Shown: positions 1 through 11,039 of the stretch, piece after piece | Layout of the letters: each line of letters starts with the position of its first letter | Numbering within the stretch: the first letter of the stretch is position 1 | Assembly (NCBI RefSeq): GCF_902635505.1 | Contig: NC_045428.1 | Location: 303,357,107-303,421,106 of the forward strand | Direction: 5' to 3' | Source of the DNA: Sarcophilus harrisii | Taxonomy: Eukaryota > Chordata > Mammalia > Dasyuromorphia > Dasyuridae | Length of the DNA: 64,000 bases | The notes under the pieces: model-generated | Told to the model about the DNA's origin: nothing | Database searches by the model: none | What the model saw: only the letters and a program-made list of their open reading frames with translations | Made by a program: the position numbers and the translations under genes

Positions 1-620
1 ATCTTGCATTATCAGGGAATGAAGTATGTCTATCCAAGGGAATCATCTGGGTAACTGAAACTTATTCTTTTAACTCTAAAATTCTTTTTACTTTAACTAT
101 TTTCAAAGATAATCTTTCCTCAATGGATTATATTTTTCTACCTTGCCAAATAGAATGTTGTAATATCTTCCACTGTTGGGTTGTCAGAAGTCTCTAGTAA
201 TAAATAAACTCATTAAAAGAATTTATTTTGTAAGTACCAACTTCAGTTCATAGATTTTGAGACATGTATTTTAACTATCCAGAAGTTCTTTTTTTCCTTC
301 CTTTCTTGACTATGTTGACAGATTTGAGTATTAGTGACTTTATAAAAATGATGTGTTTTTATATTTAAAAGCTTCATTTCTTTCTAAATATTCTATCAAT
401 AGGACCTATTTTACATCTTTCAAAGACTAACCCCTTCAAATGTTGCTTAGAATATATTTCTTCCTTATTCTTGAGGGATCTTGCCTTATTTCCAGCACCT
501 TTAATTTATGCTTTTTCATTGAGACATCAAGAAATAATAAATCAAAGTCAAAATTAAAGAAAATGTGAAATCACCTAGAAAAAACTGACCAGGAAAAATT
601 ATCAAGGAGAGATAATTTAA
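1..620. other. AT-rich non-coding stretch, nothing assigned
   Basis: No exon or clear repeat recognised. It probably belongs to the last EAF2 intron, since the final EAF2 exon was not found here. Confidence 0.4.
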
Positions 621-1908
621 AAATGATTGGACTATTTGAAAGTCATGAACCCCCAAGAAAGAACCTAGACATTACATATTTTAATCAGATGACAAAGTAG
701 AAATTCAAAGAATTCACTAGTCATCTTCTGAAAGTTATCCCAAAATGAAAACTCCACTGGGGATATTATAGTAAAAACTGACAGCTCTCAAGTCATGATC
801 AAAATACCATGGACACATGATCAGGATCATACAAGATTTAGCAGCTATTATTATAAAAGAGCAGAGGGTTTAAAATTTTCTAAAAGGCAAAGGAGATAGG
901 ATTACAATCTAGAATAATCTATTTAGAAGAATAATTGGGGGGGGAGGGGAAGGGACATTTAATGAAATAGAGGCCTTTCAAGCATTCCTCATCAATGCTG
1001 AACTGAATAGAAAATTTGATATTAAACCACAAGACCTAAGAGTAGCAGAAATTTTAAGAGATTAAACAAATTTAAACTATTTACATTCCTACATGGGAAG
1101 AAGGTATAATTAACTATTAAGAACTTTATCATCACTAAGGCAATTAGAGGGAGTCTACTTAGACAGAGAATATAAGTGTGAGACAAAGAAGAATGGAAAG
1201 GTGAGAGAGAAATGCACTGGGAAAATAGGAAATGGAGAAGAAGAAAGGGGAAAGTCATTTTATACACACAAAAAGAGTGCAAGGAATAGTTTATACAATG
1301 GAATGGGGAGGAATGAGAGTGGTAGGACAATACTTGAACTTTACTCTCATCTAAGCTGGTTCAAGGAGGGAAAAATCTACATATAAACAATTGGGTATAG
1401 AAATAGAACATACATACATATAAAGATACAGAAATCCATTTTACCCAATAGAGAAATAGAAGGGAAAGAGGCTAAGGGAAAGGAGTCAAGGAAGAGAATT
1501 AAAAGAAAATAGATTATGGGAGGCAGTGGTCAAAAGCAAAACAAACTCTTAAGGAAGGAGTGGAGGGGTGGGTGGAGGGAGGGAAGGAAAAATATAAGGG
1601 AGTAGGATAGAGTGAAATATAGTTAGCAATCATTTTGAATGTGAATGGAACTAAATTTACAAATAAAAAGAAAAATCATAAAATGGACTAGAAATCAAAA
1701 TCCAACAATATGTTGCTCATAAGAAACACAATTTAAACAGGAAAAAAACAGTTAAAATAAAGGGTGAGAAGAGAATCTATTTTGTTTTAGCTTAAGTAAA
1801 AAAGGCCAGGATAGCAATTGTGATCTCAGAAAAAGCAAAAACGAAAATAGATCTAACTGAAGGAGATAACCAGGGAAACTACATTTTGCTAAAAGATATT
1901 TTATACCA

Positions 1909-2060
1909 GGGTTTCTTAAATTTTTTCTACTTGAAACTCCTTTTCACCTGAGAAATTTTTATGTGATCCCAGATATACAGGTATAAAAAATAGATATACA
2001 ATCACTTAACTGATAATAAACCATAACTTTGTAACCTTCACATTGTTATAAGACTCCATA
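1909..2060 (+). mobile_element. hAT-like non-autonomous DNA transposon fragment
   Basis: It begins CAGGGTTTCTTAAA and closely resembles the longer copy at about 50.71-50.88 kb. Only the left end is recognisable; an L1 3'-end fragment (about 2075-2203) follows directly. Confidence 0.45.
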
Positions 2061-2257
2061 ATATCCAAACTTTTTAAAAAAAACTTTTAATTTTCAAAAC
2101 ATATGCATAGATAATTTTCAACATTCACCCTTGCAAAATCTTGTGTTCCAATTTTTTTCTCCTTCTACTTCCTCTAGATGGCAAGTAATCCAATATAATA
2201 ATCAAATTCTTAAAGGAAAAGTTAAGTGAGTTATAGGAGGAAATATATGGTAAAACT

Positions 2258-2352
2258 TTGGTTCATCCTTCATTTTTGAAAATGACTTGACTTGCATGTG
2301 AATTGGATTTAAGTGAGGTAGAGTTACAAAGTCATCAGCCTCACTCTCATAG
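2258..2352 (+). mobile_element. SINE-like dispersed repeat fragment
   Basis: The segment running from GGTTCATCCTTCATTTTTGA through TGCATGTGAATTGGATTTAA shares its central part, in opposite orientation, with about 63080-63150. It appears to be a marsupial dispersed repeat family that I cannot name with confidence. Confidence 0.45.
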
Positions 2353-2639
2353 TAAACTCTGAAAAAACTATAATAGTGGGGAAGCTCTATTTATCTCTCA
2401 CAGAACTACATTAAATCTAACCACAAAAAAAAAAAACCAAGAAGGAGATAAAGAGAATTTCAGAAAAGTTAGTTATAACAGACTGCTAAAGAATATTGAA
2501 TAGGAATAGAAAAGAGCTCAGCTGTGTATGATTCTTTCACAAAAAACTAAGTATTGAGGCAGAAAAACCTCTCAAAGAAGTACAGAAAAGAAATCCTATA
2601 AAATGCACCTTTTTGTGACCATAAAACTTACGTTCTATT

Positions 2640-2792
2640 TTTTTTCCTTTTGTTGAGGCAATTGAATGGATTAAGTGATTTGCCCAGAGTCACACAGCTA
2701 GAAAATGTTTAGTGTCTGAACCCAGATTTTGAACTCAGGTTCTCCTGACTCCAGGGCTGGTGCTCTATCTACTATATCATCTAGTGCTCCCA
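2640..2792 (-). mobile_element. MAR1/WSINE-type SINE
   Basis: The minus strand carries the GATAGAGCACC-like head and the GTGTGACTCTGGGCAAATCACTTAA-like core, here with an oligo-T end on the plus strand. It is inserted in L1 sequence, which continues on both sides. Confidence 0.8.
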
Positions 2793-3299
2793 AAATTACT
2801 TTCAATAAAGGACCTTTGAAGCACAGATTAAAACCTAATTAGAAACTAAATAAGCTAACTCTAAAGAAAGAAAGAAATCAAAAAACAAATCATAATGACA
2901 ACTATTCTACACTCACAAGAACAAGAAAGAGGGAATAGAATAATATGTACTGAAGAGAACTGGAATTCAGAACGCAATCCAGGGTAATTGATGCTGCAAG
3001 GTGACTTTAGGACAAAAGCTAAGGCATTCAATAATAATTTTAAAAAGTGATGAGTAAAGGGGAAGAAAGGGAGAGAAGCCCTTAGTTTATATGTGGGAGG
3101 GGGTTCCATTAATGAATGTTCTTATGGGTGAAGAAAATGAGGCCTAGGGATTTGGTGCCTAAAAAGTTCTGGAAGCAGAATGAAGGAATTGGAACTCTTG
3201 GAGGCAACTAGTACTTCATGAACATGAATAGAGCATGGACCTAGGGAGGAGATTTCCAGGTAAACGTAGAAGGAAAAAAGATCAATAAGAAAGAGTATG

Positions 3300-3445
3300 A
3301 CTGCTTGCCATCTGGGGGAGGGGGTGAAGGGAGGGAAGGGAAAAGTTGGAACAGAAGTGAGTGCAAGGGATAATGTTGTAAAAAAAATTACCGAGGCATG
3401 GGTTCTGTCAATAAAAAGTTATAATAAAAAAAAAAAAAAAAAAAA
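3300..3445 (+). mobile_element. L1 3' end with poly-A tail
   Basis: Severely 5'-truncated L1 consisting of the G-rich 3' UTR (TGCCATCTGGGGGAGGGGG) and an A tail of about 20 bases at 3427-3445. The preceding 2900-3300 stretch is unassigned. Confidence 0.7.
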
Positions 3446-3446
3446 G

Positions 3447-5700
3447 AGAGTATAGATCAATGAGAAGTTGGAGAAGAAATGTCCTATCATAGAACAGTGT
3501 CCTCTCTGACATCTGCAATGAATGGCATTGTTCTGAGAGTAAGGCACAATAGAAAAGGGGAATACAGAGGGAAAGCCTTGCAAGATGGTGGGCAGAAAGC
3601 ACCTGGAGAACAAAGCCTAGAATGGATACCTTGGAAGCTTTGATTATATGAAGAATACAAAGAAAAGGGAGAGGGTTCAAGTATAGGGATCATGAATCAG
3701 AAAATGTGGGTCTTGAATAAATGGAAAGAGAAGACAAAGAATGAGTGAAATAAATTCTTTTTTCAAAAGGGGTGCAAAAATGAAATTAAAAGAACTAATG
3801 AGCAAACTAATTGAAGAGGAAAAGAGGAAAGAAAAAGAAGAGAAGGAAGAAATGTATGCTTAAATAAAAGCAGGAGATTAGGAATTAAAAAACAAAACAC
3901 TAAAGGGAAACGGGTAATAAACAAGAATAGGGGATCTGGGGTGAGGCAAACAGTATAGAACAATGAGGGGTTGGGGAAGAAATGTCCTACCATAGGGCAG
4001 TGAAAAAATGTCCTAACATAGGGCAGTGTCCTCTCTTACATCTGCAACAAATAGCATTGTTCTGAGAGTGAGGCACATTGGACAGTGGGAATACATAAGG
4101 AAAGCCTTACAAGATGGTGGGCAGAAAATACTTGGAGAACAAAGCCTAAAATGGATATCTTTAGGGCTACCTTTAAAAAGAAAAGATTCAAGTAAAACAA
4201 TTGAAGGAACATAATATTAGGCTTACATCAGAAGAAAGAAAAAAATCATAACAATTCTTCCCCTCCCCAATTTTAGAGACAGATGGAGGAAAATACAAAA
4301 CTCTTCTAACTTCAGATGTGAATGAACTGAATAATATAAGGAAATAAAAAAGAATAACAGATCAGATAAGAAAAAAATTCAAAATCTGAAACATTTAAAT
4401 ATCAACAACAATCACAAAATAAAACTGAGAGAGTGAAGAAAAAATTATTATGCATCAAGTAAATAAAAAAAAAAGCAATCATTATCATCATGCTATCAGG
4501 CAAAGTGAAAACAAGTATTCCAAAAATAAAAGTAGATAAACAAAGAAATTATATTAGGCTGAAAGGGACCATAGACAACAAGTGAATATTCAGTAATAAA
4601 CTTATTTGCAACAAATGCTTAGTAATAAAATTTGAAAAAGAAACATTATTTAAGCACAAGAAAACATAAACAGTAACACAATTTTAACAGAAGACTACAA
4701 TATCCCTTTATCTATTTGGGATAAGTCTAACAGAAAGATAAACAAAAGAGAAAATATGGAATTGAACAAATTTCTGAAGACACTAGAGTTAAAGACTTAC
4801 ATTTCCTAACTGGGACAGCAAAAATGTATACATATTTCTCTGCACTACATGGAACTTTTACAAAAACCGACCAGATTCTAAGGAACAAAGATATGCAAAC
4901 AAATGTAAGAAGGCAGATATATTCAATACATCCTTTACAAACCACAATGTAGTAAGAATAGAAATTGATTCAGGGACCACAAACAAGATACATACCCAAA
5001 CAGAGACAGTGAAATTTTAAATAATTAATGGGTAAAGAAATTGATTGATATGATTTGAAACAATTAACAACTGTGTAAAAGAAAAAGATATTGATGAAAC
5101 AAAATAACAAAATTTCTGAAATGCAACTAAAATAGTTCTTGGAAAAATTCATGCATCAACAAAATAGAAAAATAAAAGATTAATGAACTAAATAAATTAA
5201 ATTATTTATTATAATTTAATTTAAAAATGAAAAATGAAACTTTTAAAAGTTTCAAAAAGCACAAAAAAGAATATGTTAAAAATTAGAGTGGAAATAGATA
5301 AATTGGAAACCAAAAAAAAAAAAAAAAAGAAATAATAAATAAAACTAAAAGCTGGGGGAAAAAACTAATAAAACTGTTAAATTTTTGGCTCACCTGAAAA
5401 GCAGAAAATTGAAGCAATAAAATAGCAAATGAGCAAAGTGAAATCATAGCTAAACCAAAAGAAATAAAAAGAATAATCAGAGCAATGTTATGCAGAATTA
5501 TATGCTAAAAATAAATAAACAAACCTGAGAACACAAAGAAATGGAGAAGAGAAATGGAAAGAAATGGAGTATACTTCCAAAAAGTATACTCAAACTATTA
5601 GAAGAACCAAAGGAAGCAAATAATCTAATCACAGAAAGTTAAATAGATTTAACTCTAAATGAACAAAAGTGGGGGTGGAGGAGGAATTTTGGACCTGACA
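3447..5700 (+). mobile_element. old L1 LINE with duplicated 5' block
   Basis: A block of about 200 bp at 3447-3650 recurs at 3957-4160 in the same orientation. It is followed by degraded ORF1-like purine-rich sequence (3780-3850, 4200-4480) and then ORF2 endonuclease/RT sequence (about 4490-5700), including a stretch that resembles the Y-F-S-A-V-H-G-T-F region at about 4820-4860. The repeated block may be a 5' UTR monomer or two overlapping L1 copies. Many stops and frameshifts. Confidence 0.6.
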
Positions 5701-5719
5701 GGAAAATTCTATCAAGATT

Positions 5720-6490
5720 AATTTTTTTGACATTTTATAATTTTGAGTTCAAAATTCTTTCCCTTCTTCCAGCCCTTTTCCTTGCCATTGAGGCAAGCAA
5801 TATGATACTCATTATACATGTGAAAAAATGCTAAATGAATTTTCCTTAGTAGCCATGGTACATCTCTCAAAAAAAAAAAAAAAAAAAAAAAAGCAAGAAC
5901 AATAAAGTTAAAAAAAAAATCTTCAATCTGCACCATGAGTTCATCATTTTTCTCTCTGGAAGTGACTATTATTTTTCATCATCAATTCTTTAAATTTGTG
6001 GATCGTTTTCTTGATCAGAGAAGCTTAAATCTTTTATAATTTATTATTACAATATTGCTATTATTGCATATAATGTTCTTTGGGTTCTGTTTATTCTACT
6101 TTGTATCAGTTCATATCAGTTTTCCCAGTTTTTTCTGAAACTATCCCATACTTCATTTATTATAGCACAATAGTATCCCATCACAATTATATATCAAAAC
6201 TTGTTCAGCCATTCCCCATGTGATGGGCATCTCCTCAATTTCCAAATAAGCTGTGATAAATCTTTTTTTTTTTTTTTTTTTTTGATCTCTTTGGAATATA
6301 GGCCCTAATGGTGATATTGCCAAGTCAAAGAGTATGTTACACAGTTTTATAGCATTTTGGGTCCAATTCCAAATTGTTCTCTAAAATGTACCAGTTTACT
6401 ACTCCATCAAAAATTCATTGATATATCTATTTTCCCACATCCTCTCCAACATTTGTCTTTTTTCCTTTTTGTCACATAAGCCAACATGAT
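5720..6490 (-). mobile_element. L1 LINE 3' fragment, inverted
   Basis: Minus-strand L1 ORF2 C-terminus and 3' UTR of an older subfamily. Recognisable parts are the reversed block for a C-W-K-N-position near 6360-6440 and the P-S-V-D-G-W equivalent near 6210-6240. It contains A-rich and T-rich expansions at 5870-5891 and 6262-6283. Confidence 0.7.
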
Positions 6491-6549
6491 AAGTATTTTA
6501 TCAAAATTTTAGAAAACATTTTGTACCCATACTTCACAATTTATTTTCA

Positions 6550-6850
6550 AAGACTGAAAAAAATAACCCTACTCAGCTGTAAGAAACAGTACATATGATG
6601 AATACACAGAAGCATTGGTATATGTGAACTGATGCAGAGTGAGATAAGCAGAGACAAGAACAACTACAATAATGTAAATAAAAAGAACAAGACACCAAAA
6701 AAAAAAAAGTAACAAAATTATAAAGATCAAGTGGGACTGAAATGAAGAGATATGAGACTCCACTCCCCAACCTTCCAAAAAGGTGTTATACGTTTTCAAG
6801 CTTTTTCAATGTACTGATCAGTTTTGTTTTTTCTTTCCTAAAAGAAAAAA
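6550..6850 (+). mobile_element. LINE 3' end (L1-like)
   Basis: The plus strand carries the terminal ORF2 segment (CTGATGCAGAGTGAGATAAG) followed by an A-rich 3' UTR. The same type of 3' end occurs at 10640-11037. Confidence 0.55.
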
Positions 6851-6855
6851 AAAAT

Positions 6856-6992
6856 GGGGCAGCTAGGTGGTGCATTGGATAGAGCACCAGCCCTGAAGTC
6901 ACAAGGACCTGAGTCCAAATCTAGCCTCAGCCATTTAACACTTCCTGGCTGTATGACCCTGAGCAAATCACTTAATCCTAATTGCCTCAGCA
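6856..6992 (+). mobile_element. MAR1/WSINE-type SINE
   Basis: Nearly intact copy: GGGGCAGCTAGGTGGTGCAT, GGATAGAGCACCAGCCC, CTGAGTCCAAATC and a TGACCCTGAGCAAATCACTT core, then an A/G-rich tail to about 7038. Confidence 0.9.
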
Positions 6993-7039
6993 GAAAGAAA
7001 GAGAGAGAGGGGAGGGAGTGAGGGAAGGAAGGAAGGAAA

Positions 7040-8127
7040 ATATTTGTCAGATGGGATGACTCGGGGAGGGTAATAGGGCAGAATGCATGGAATAGTGTGG
7101 TGAGATAAGAAACAGAAAATAGCATGCCTCTAAATAACGAAATCATACAGTGAGCAATGAAAGGCCATATGGAAGGTATAATCAGGTTCTAACACACAAC
7201 TAAGGAGGAACCCTGAAGAAATACAGAGTAAAGAACATAAACAAGGAATTATATGAAAAGAATAATAGATCAGTTAGCTAAGTGATAAAGCAAAGGAATA
7301 TCAGATAAGACAACTAGTTCTCCACTGATACATTTTCCACATCAGGATAAAATGAGGAAGACATACAGCACTTTCAGTGGACTCTGTGTTGAACTTTGGA
7401 CAAGAATCACAGAAGATGAACAAACATGAATAGGTCTCAGTATCACTGGAGAAAATCTCTCTGATTTGGGAGGTTTCCTGACATCAGATATCCATTTGAA
7501 TATCCTCCCTTCCATCTCCTTAACTATCCAAGGGATGTTTTCTTGTTAACACAAATAACTAATTGGTGAGATTTCAGGTGTTAATTGGGAATTTTAATAG
7601 GAGAGCAAACAAGCCTAAACCAAAGCACTCAATCTTTTTCATCTATGTGAAAAGCCAGTTCTGAGAGGGAAATGAAAAATGGTTTATGGGCACCAGACCT
7701 TTCCCTCCATAAGAGACAAGGGTTGGTAATCAAAAACATGACTTTTCCATCTCTCCTCCTTCAAGGTATCATTCAAACTCTTCTTCTATCAGTTCTTGGC
7801 ACAGAAAAGGTCCTTAAAAATGCTTGTTAAATGATTAAAAGCTAGACATTTACTGTAAAAACTTGAACCTTGGCTTTGCTGAACTTCTAGCAAGTTCAAT
7901 CTAATCCTCAGTTACTAGAGAACTCTCCTCTTCCTCTTACTTGTGCTTCTATCAATTTATCTGGATTTCACCAGTTTTACCTACTCATAGTTGTTTGCAT
8001 ATTCAATATGAATTAGTATCTAGAAACACAGCTACTTAACAGATATACAAAATAGTAACATTTTGCTCTTCCCCCAAAAAACATGCAAGCAGATCTATGT
8101 AGCATGGGCTTTTCACCAAAGCTGTTT
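7040..8127. other. intronic DNA with no assigned feature
   Basis: No exon or recognised repeat found between the SINE and EAF2 exon 5. The final EAF2 coding exon was searched for here by its expected acidic C-terminal codons and not seen. Confidence 0.4.
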
Positions 8128-8189
8128 TCATTTTTTATCAAAAATATCCTTTGAGATTTTCCCCTTACTCTTTTGTTCGATGAACTTAC

Positions 8190-8450
8190 TTAATGTATTC
8201 ATCAGAAGTCCAGTGCCATCCTGAGATCTGTTATGCATGGTCTCCATATCAGAAATCCATTGTTGAGATTCAGCAGATGAGGTCTGATGGCCTGGTACAT
8301 GTTTTACTGAACTAGAATTTGAGAGTTTGCATCCTTCGTCTTCTGAATCACTAGAACTATCTTCACTACTTGAAGATGAAGAACTTTGGGATTCTGAAGA
8401 GCTATCAGAACTAGTCATCTGGTCCATTATACTAGCTTCTGCCTTCAGTT
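8190..8450 (-). CDS. EAF2: EAF2 coding exon 5 (Ser/acidic activation region)
   Basis: A 261-bp exon reading ELKAEASIMDQMTSSDSSSE then a long Ser run with EDSSSDSEDEGCK, ending near NRSQDGTGLLMNTL. The Ser/Asp/Glu-rich block is the known transactivation region of EAF proteins. The acceptor AG is at 8451-8452 and a GTAAGT donor at 8184-8189; it ends in phase 1. The open frame continues about 60 bp past the donor before a stop, so retention of this intron would give a different short tail. The middle of the exon diverges most from the human protein. Confidence 0.94.
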
Positions 8451-8859
8451 CTGAAAATAAAATAAGAAACAAATGAACAAATTTAAATTGAAAGCTAATG
8501 AAAATGTAAAGATGATGGCTATGAAATTTTTGATGAAAATGGGTAAAATCATACATTAATAGGATATAAGATATTATGTAAACAAAAGAACTTTTTAATA
8601 TTGATTAGGATAATCAGAATTATAAACTAACATAGGCCATCAATACAGAACAATACAGAAATCTACATTCTACAGAGCATAAATGTGTCCTTACATTAAA
8701 ATGTTAACATCTTATATAAAATATACTAAATGATCTGAAAAATAGATTTAAGGATATACTTAAAAAACAGAGAATCAATATATTATTTTTAGTAAAGTAA
8801 GACAGCTTAATTTTTTTAAAATCATGCTTATTTATTTTTAGTGTTCATTTAAAAAATTT

Positions 8860-9330
8860 TGAGTTCCACATTCTTTTCTGTCCCATACTCCTCCACCATG
8901 TGTGGAGAAGGCAAGCACATGATGCCTATTATATATGTGAAGCCATGCAAAATATAGTCCCACAGTAACCATATTGCAACAATAACAAAAAGCACAATAC
9001 AAGAAAATAAAGTTTAAAAAATGTTTCAATCTATACTCTGAATTTATCAGTTCTATCACTGGAAATGGATAGTATTTTTCATCATAAGTCTTTTAGAATT
9101 GTCATGGATTATTGTATTGATCAGAATAGCTAATTATCATTACAATATTGTTCTTTCAGTGTACAATATTCTTCTTGTTCTTCTGCTCAATTCACTTTGG
9201 GCTGGTTCATATAAGTCTTCCTAGGTTTGTTCTGAAACCATCCCCTTTGCATTTTTTACAACACAATAGTTTTCCATCACAATCATATACTACAATGTTT
9301 AGCCACTCCCAATAGATAGGCATTTAGTTG
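8860..9330 (-). mobile_element. L1 LINE 3' fragment
   Basis: Minus-strand copy of the same older L1 3' region as 5720-6490, from the 3' UTR (TTTTGAGTTCCACATTCTTT on plus) to the end-of-ORF2 block near 9250-9320. Confidence 0.65.
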
Positions 9331-9479
9331 CCTTTGTTTAGTTTCCTTAAATGTTTAAGTATTCTTTAAATGTTAAGAGTACATATACTTAATTCTAAAT
9401 TAATGCTTGAGAACAATCCTTTTGCTTTTTAAAAAGGACTTAGAATACTGTATTATAAGCCCTACCAGAGACCAAAAAC

Positions 9480-10630
9480 CCATAAAATAGTGCAGGAAGA
9501 GATCTTGGACATCATTCTGTCTAGAAGATTCACCTACCAGGAACTGAATTCCAGAGTGATGTACCTTATAGAAGGTTAGAAAGCTAAATTATGACAGAAG
9601 GAGAACAACTCTAAATTGAAGACTCTTTGCAGGCCATTCTGCCTCAAGAATATCTCTTAAATATCTCTCTAAAATATGCTAAAATCACAAAAAAATTTTC
9701 TATCAGTGAAATATTCCCTCTTTAAGCCAGATAAATAGTGCTTTGGCAATGACAGAACCATAATATGAATGAAGCAGAAAATAATTCAATCAAAGTTTCA
9801 GAGAGATAATAAGAGTTAATAGAAAATTCTTGATGGCAAAAAAAAACCTAAAACTAACCTGACATTCAAGTCAGACAACTTTTTTGGTATTATGTTCCCA
9901 GGGAAAACAAACTAAAGAATTACTTAGTTCTCTTGATAAATACATCCATAGGCTCCCTGTGAATGTGTATTTAGGAAGGCATTAAACTAAAGTAGAATCA
10001 GTAAAGAGAGAAATATATCCTAATGAAATTAAAATAAGAATGATGGTAGGAATGATACTCTATGATTCTTAATTTTTCAGATAAATATTAACATGGAAGA
10101 AAATTTGGGAAAATTTTTTTTGGCTTTAGATGTTTATCTATCCATACATGGATCATAGATATTAAACGAAATTAACAGGAGGTTGTGATATAAATTAGAG
10201 TATAGAAGTTAGATGACTACATGGAAAGGACACCAGAAAGAGGATTCCTGCATTGGGTTGGAGACTTTGTATAGAAAAGATACAAGTCAACCATAATTCA
10301 AAAAGAAACTTCTATCGTTTACTTTTTTTTGTAAAAAGAGACATTGAATTAACCTTAGAGAAATCTCCTAGCAGCCTTAAATAAATCTATCCAAGAAAGA
10401 AAATAGTAAGGGACTCTTAATTATTATTCTTGAACTATAAATGTGTTCTAAAAGATAAAATCTCACTGTTTCTCTTAAAAAAATACAAAGAATCTATTAA
10501 AGCAAGTCATAGAAAAGGGAAGCAGGAACCAAAGAATCATGACAAGGAGGTGATCCAAATACCTGACTTTTTCTCCTTTACTACCATTTTAGATGGAAAA
10601 CTGAATGAATGAGCTTGAAAATAGGAACTC
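9480..10630. other. intron 4 of EAF2, mostly unassigned
   Basis: Weak MIR/THER-like traces occur at about 9490-9700 (minus). Nothing else is recognised. Confidence 0.35.
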
Positions 10631-10639
10631 AAAAGTGAC

Positions 10640-11037
10640 ATTTGTGATTAAACAGAATGAATTAAAGAGAATGAAAAGTGAATAGAGCAAAGAAAATAAG
10701 ATATAATGACAGCAATGTAAATAAAAAGAGAATTACACACATATACACACAACCAATTGGGCATATTAGAAAAATATAAAGCAGAAATATGACTTAAAAG
10801 AATGGATATTAAACAACACTTCTCGCAGACATGGGACAGCCATAACTGTGACACACTTATACATGTTTTTGGACTTTATTTATATATTGATCAGTTATTG
10901 ATTTTTCCCCCCTCTTCTTTTTCTTTCTTTCATCTTTAAAAATTCCTATTATGAGGAATGGCTGTCTAGGAGGAAGAAAGGAAACTTTGGTGATATAAAA
11001 AATAAAAGACATCAACAAAAACTTATTTAAAAAAAAA
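10640..11037 (+). mobile_element. LINE 3' end (L1-like) with A tail
   Basis: Same terminal module as 6550-6850: AATGTAAATAAAAAGAGAA, TATTGATCAGTTATTGATTT and a closing AT-rich segment with oligo-A at about 11027-11038. Confidence 0.55.
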
Positions 11038-11039
11038 AA

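Larger units (their letters stand above)
620..2900 (+). mobile_element. old L1 LINE fragment, interrupted by later insertions
   Basis: The plus strand contains L1 sequence from ORF1-side DNA (about 640-1600) into the ORF2 endonuclease region, for example the block around 1680-1900 corresponding to the N-Q-N-P-T-I-C-C...Q-E-T-H region and the stretch on to I-A-I-V-I-S. It is broken by a hAT-like fragment plus an L1 3' end (about 1909-2203), a SINE scrap (about 2258-2352) and a MAR1-type SINE (about 2640-2792). L1 sequence resumes after each. It is full of stops and frameshifts and is not functional. Confidence 0.7.

Noticed and set aside
1022-1330. 102-codon minus-strand frame
   Set aside because: Antisense to an A/G-rich L1 stretch; low complexity.
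6856-6930. tRNA-like sequence in MAR1-type SINEs
   Set aside because: The head resembles a tRNA promoter region but no cloverleaf with proper stems is formed; these are SINE copies, not tRNA genes.
8838-9059. 73-codon minus-strand frame
   Set aside because: It is the reversed 3' UTR of an old L1 fragment.
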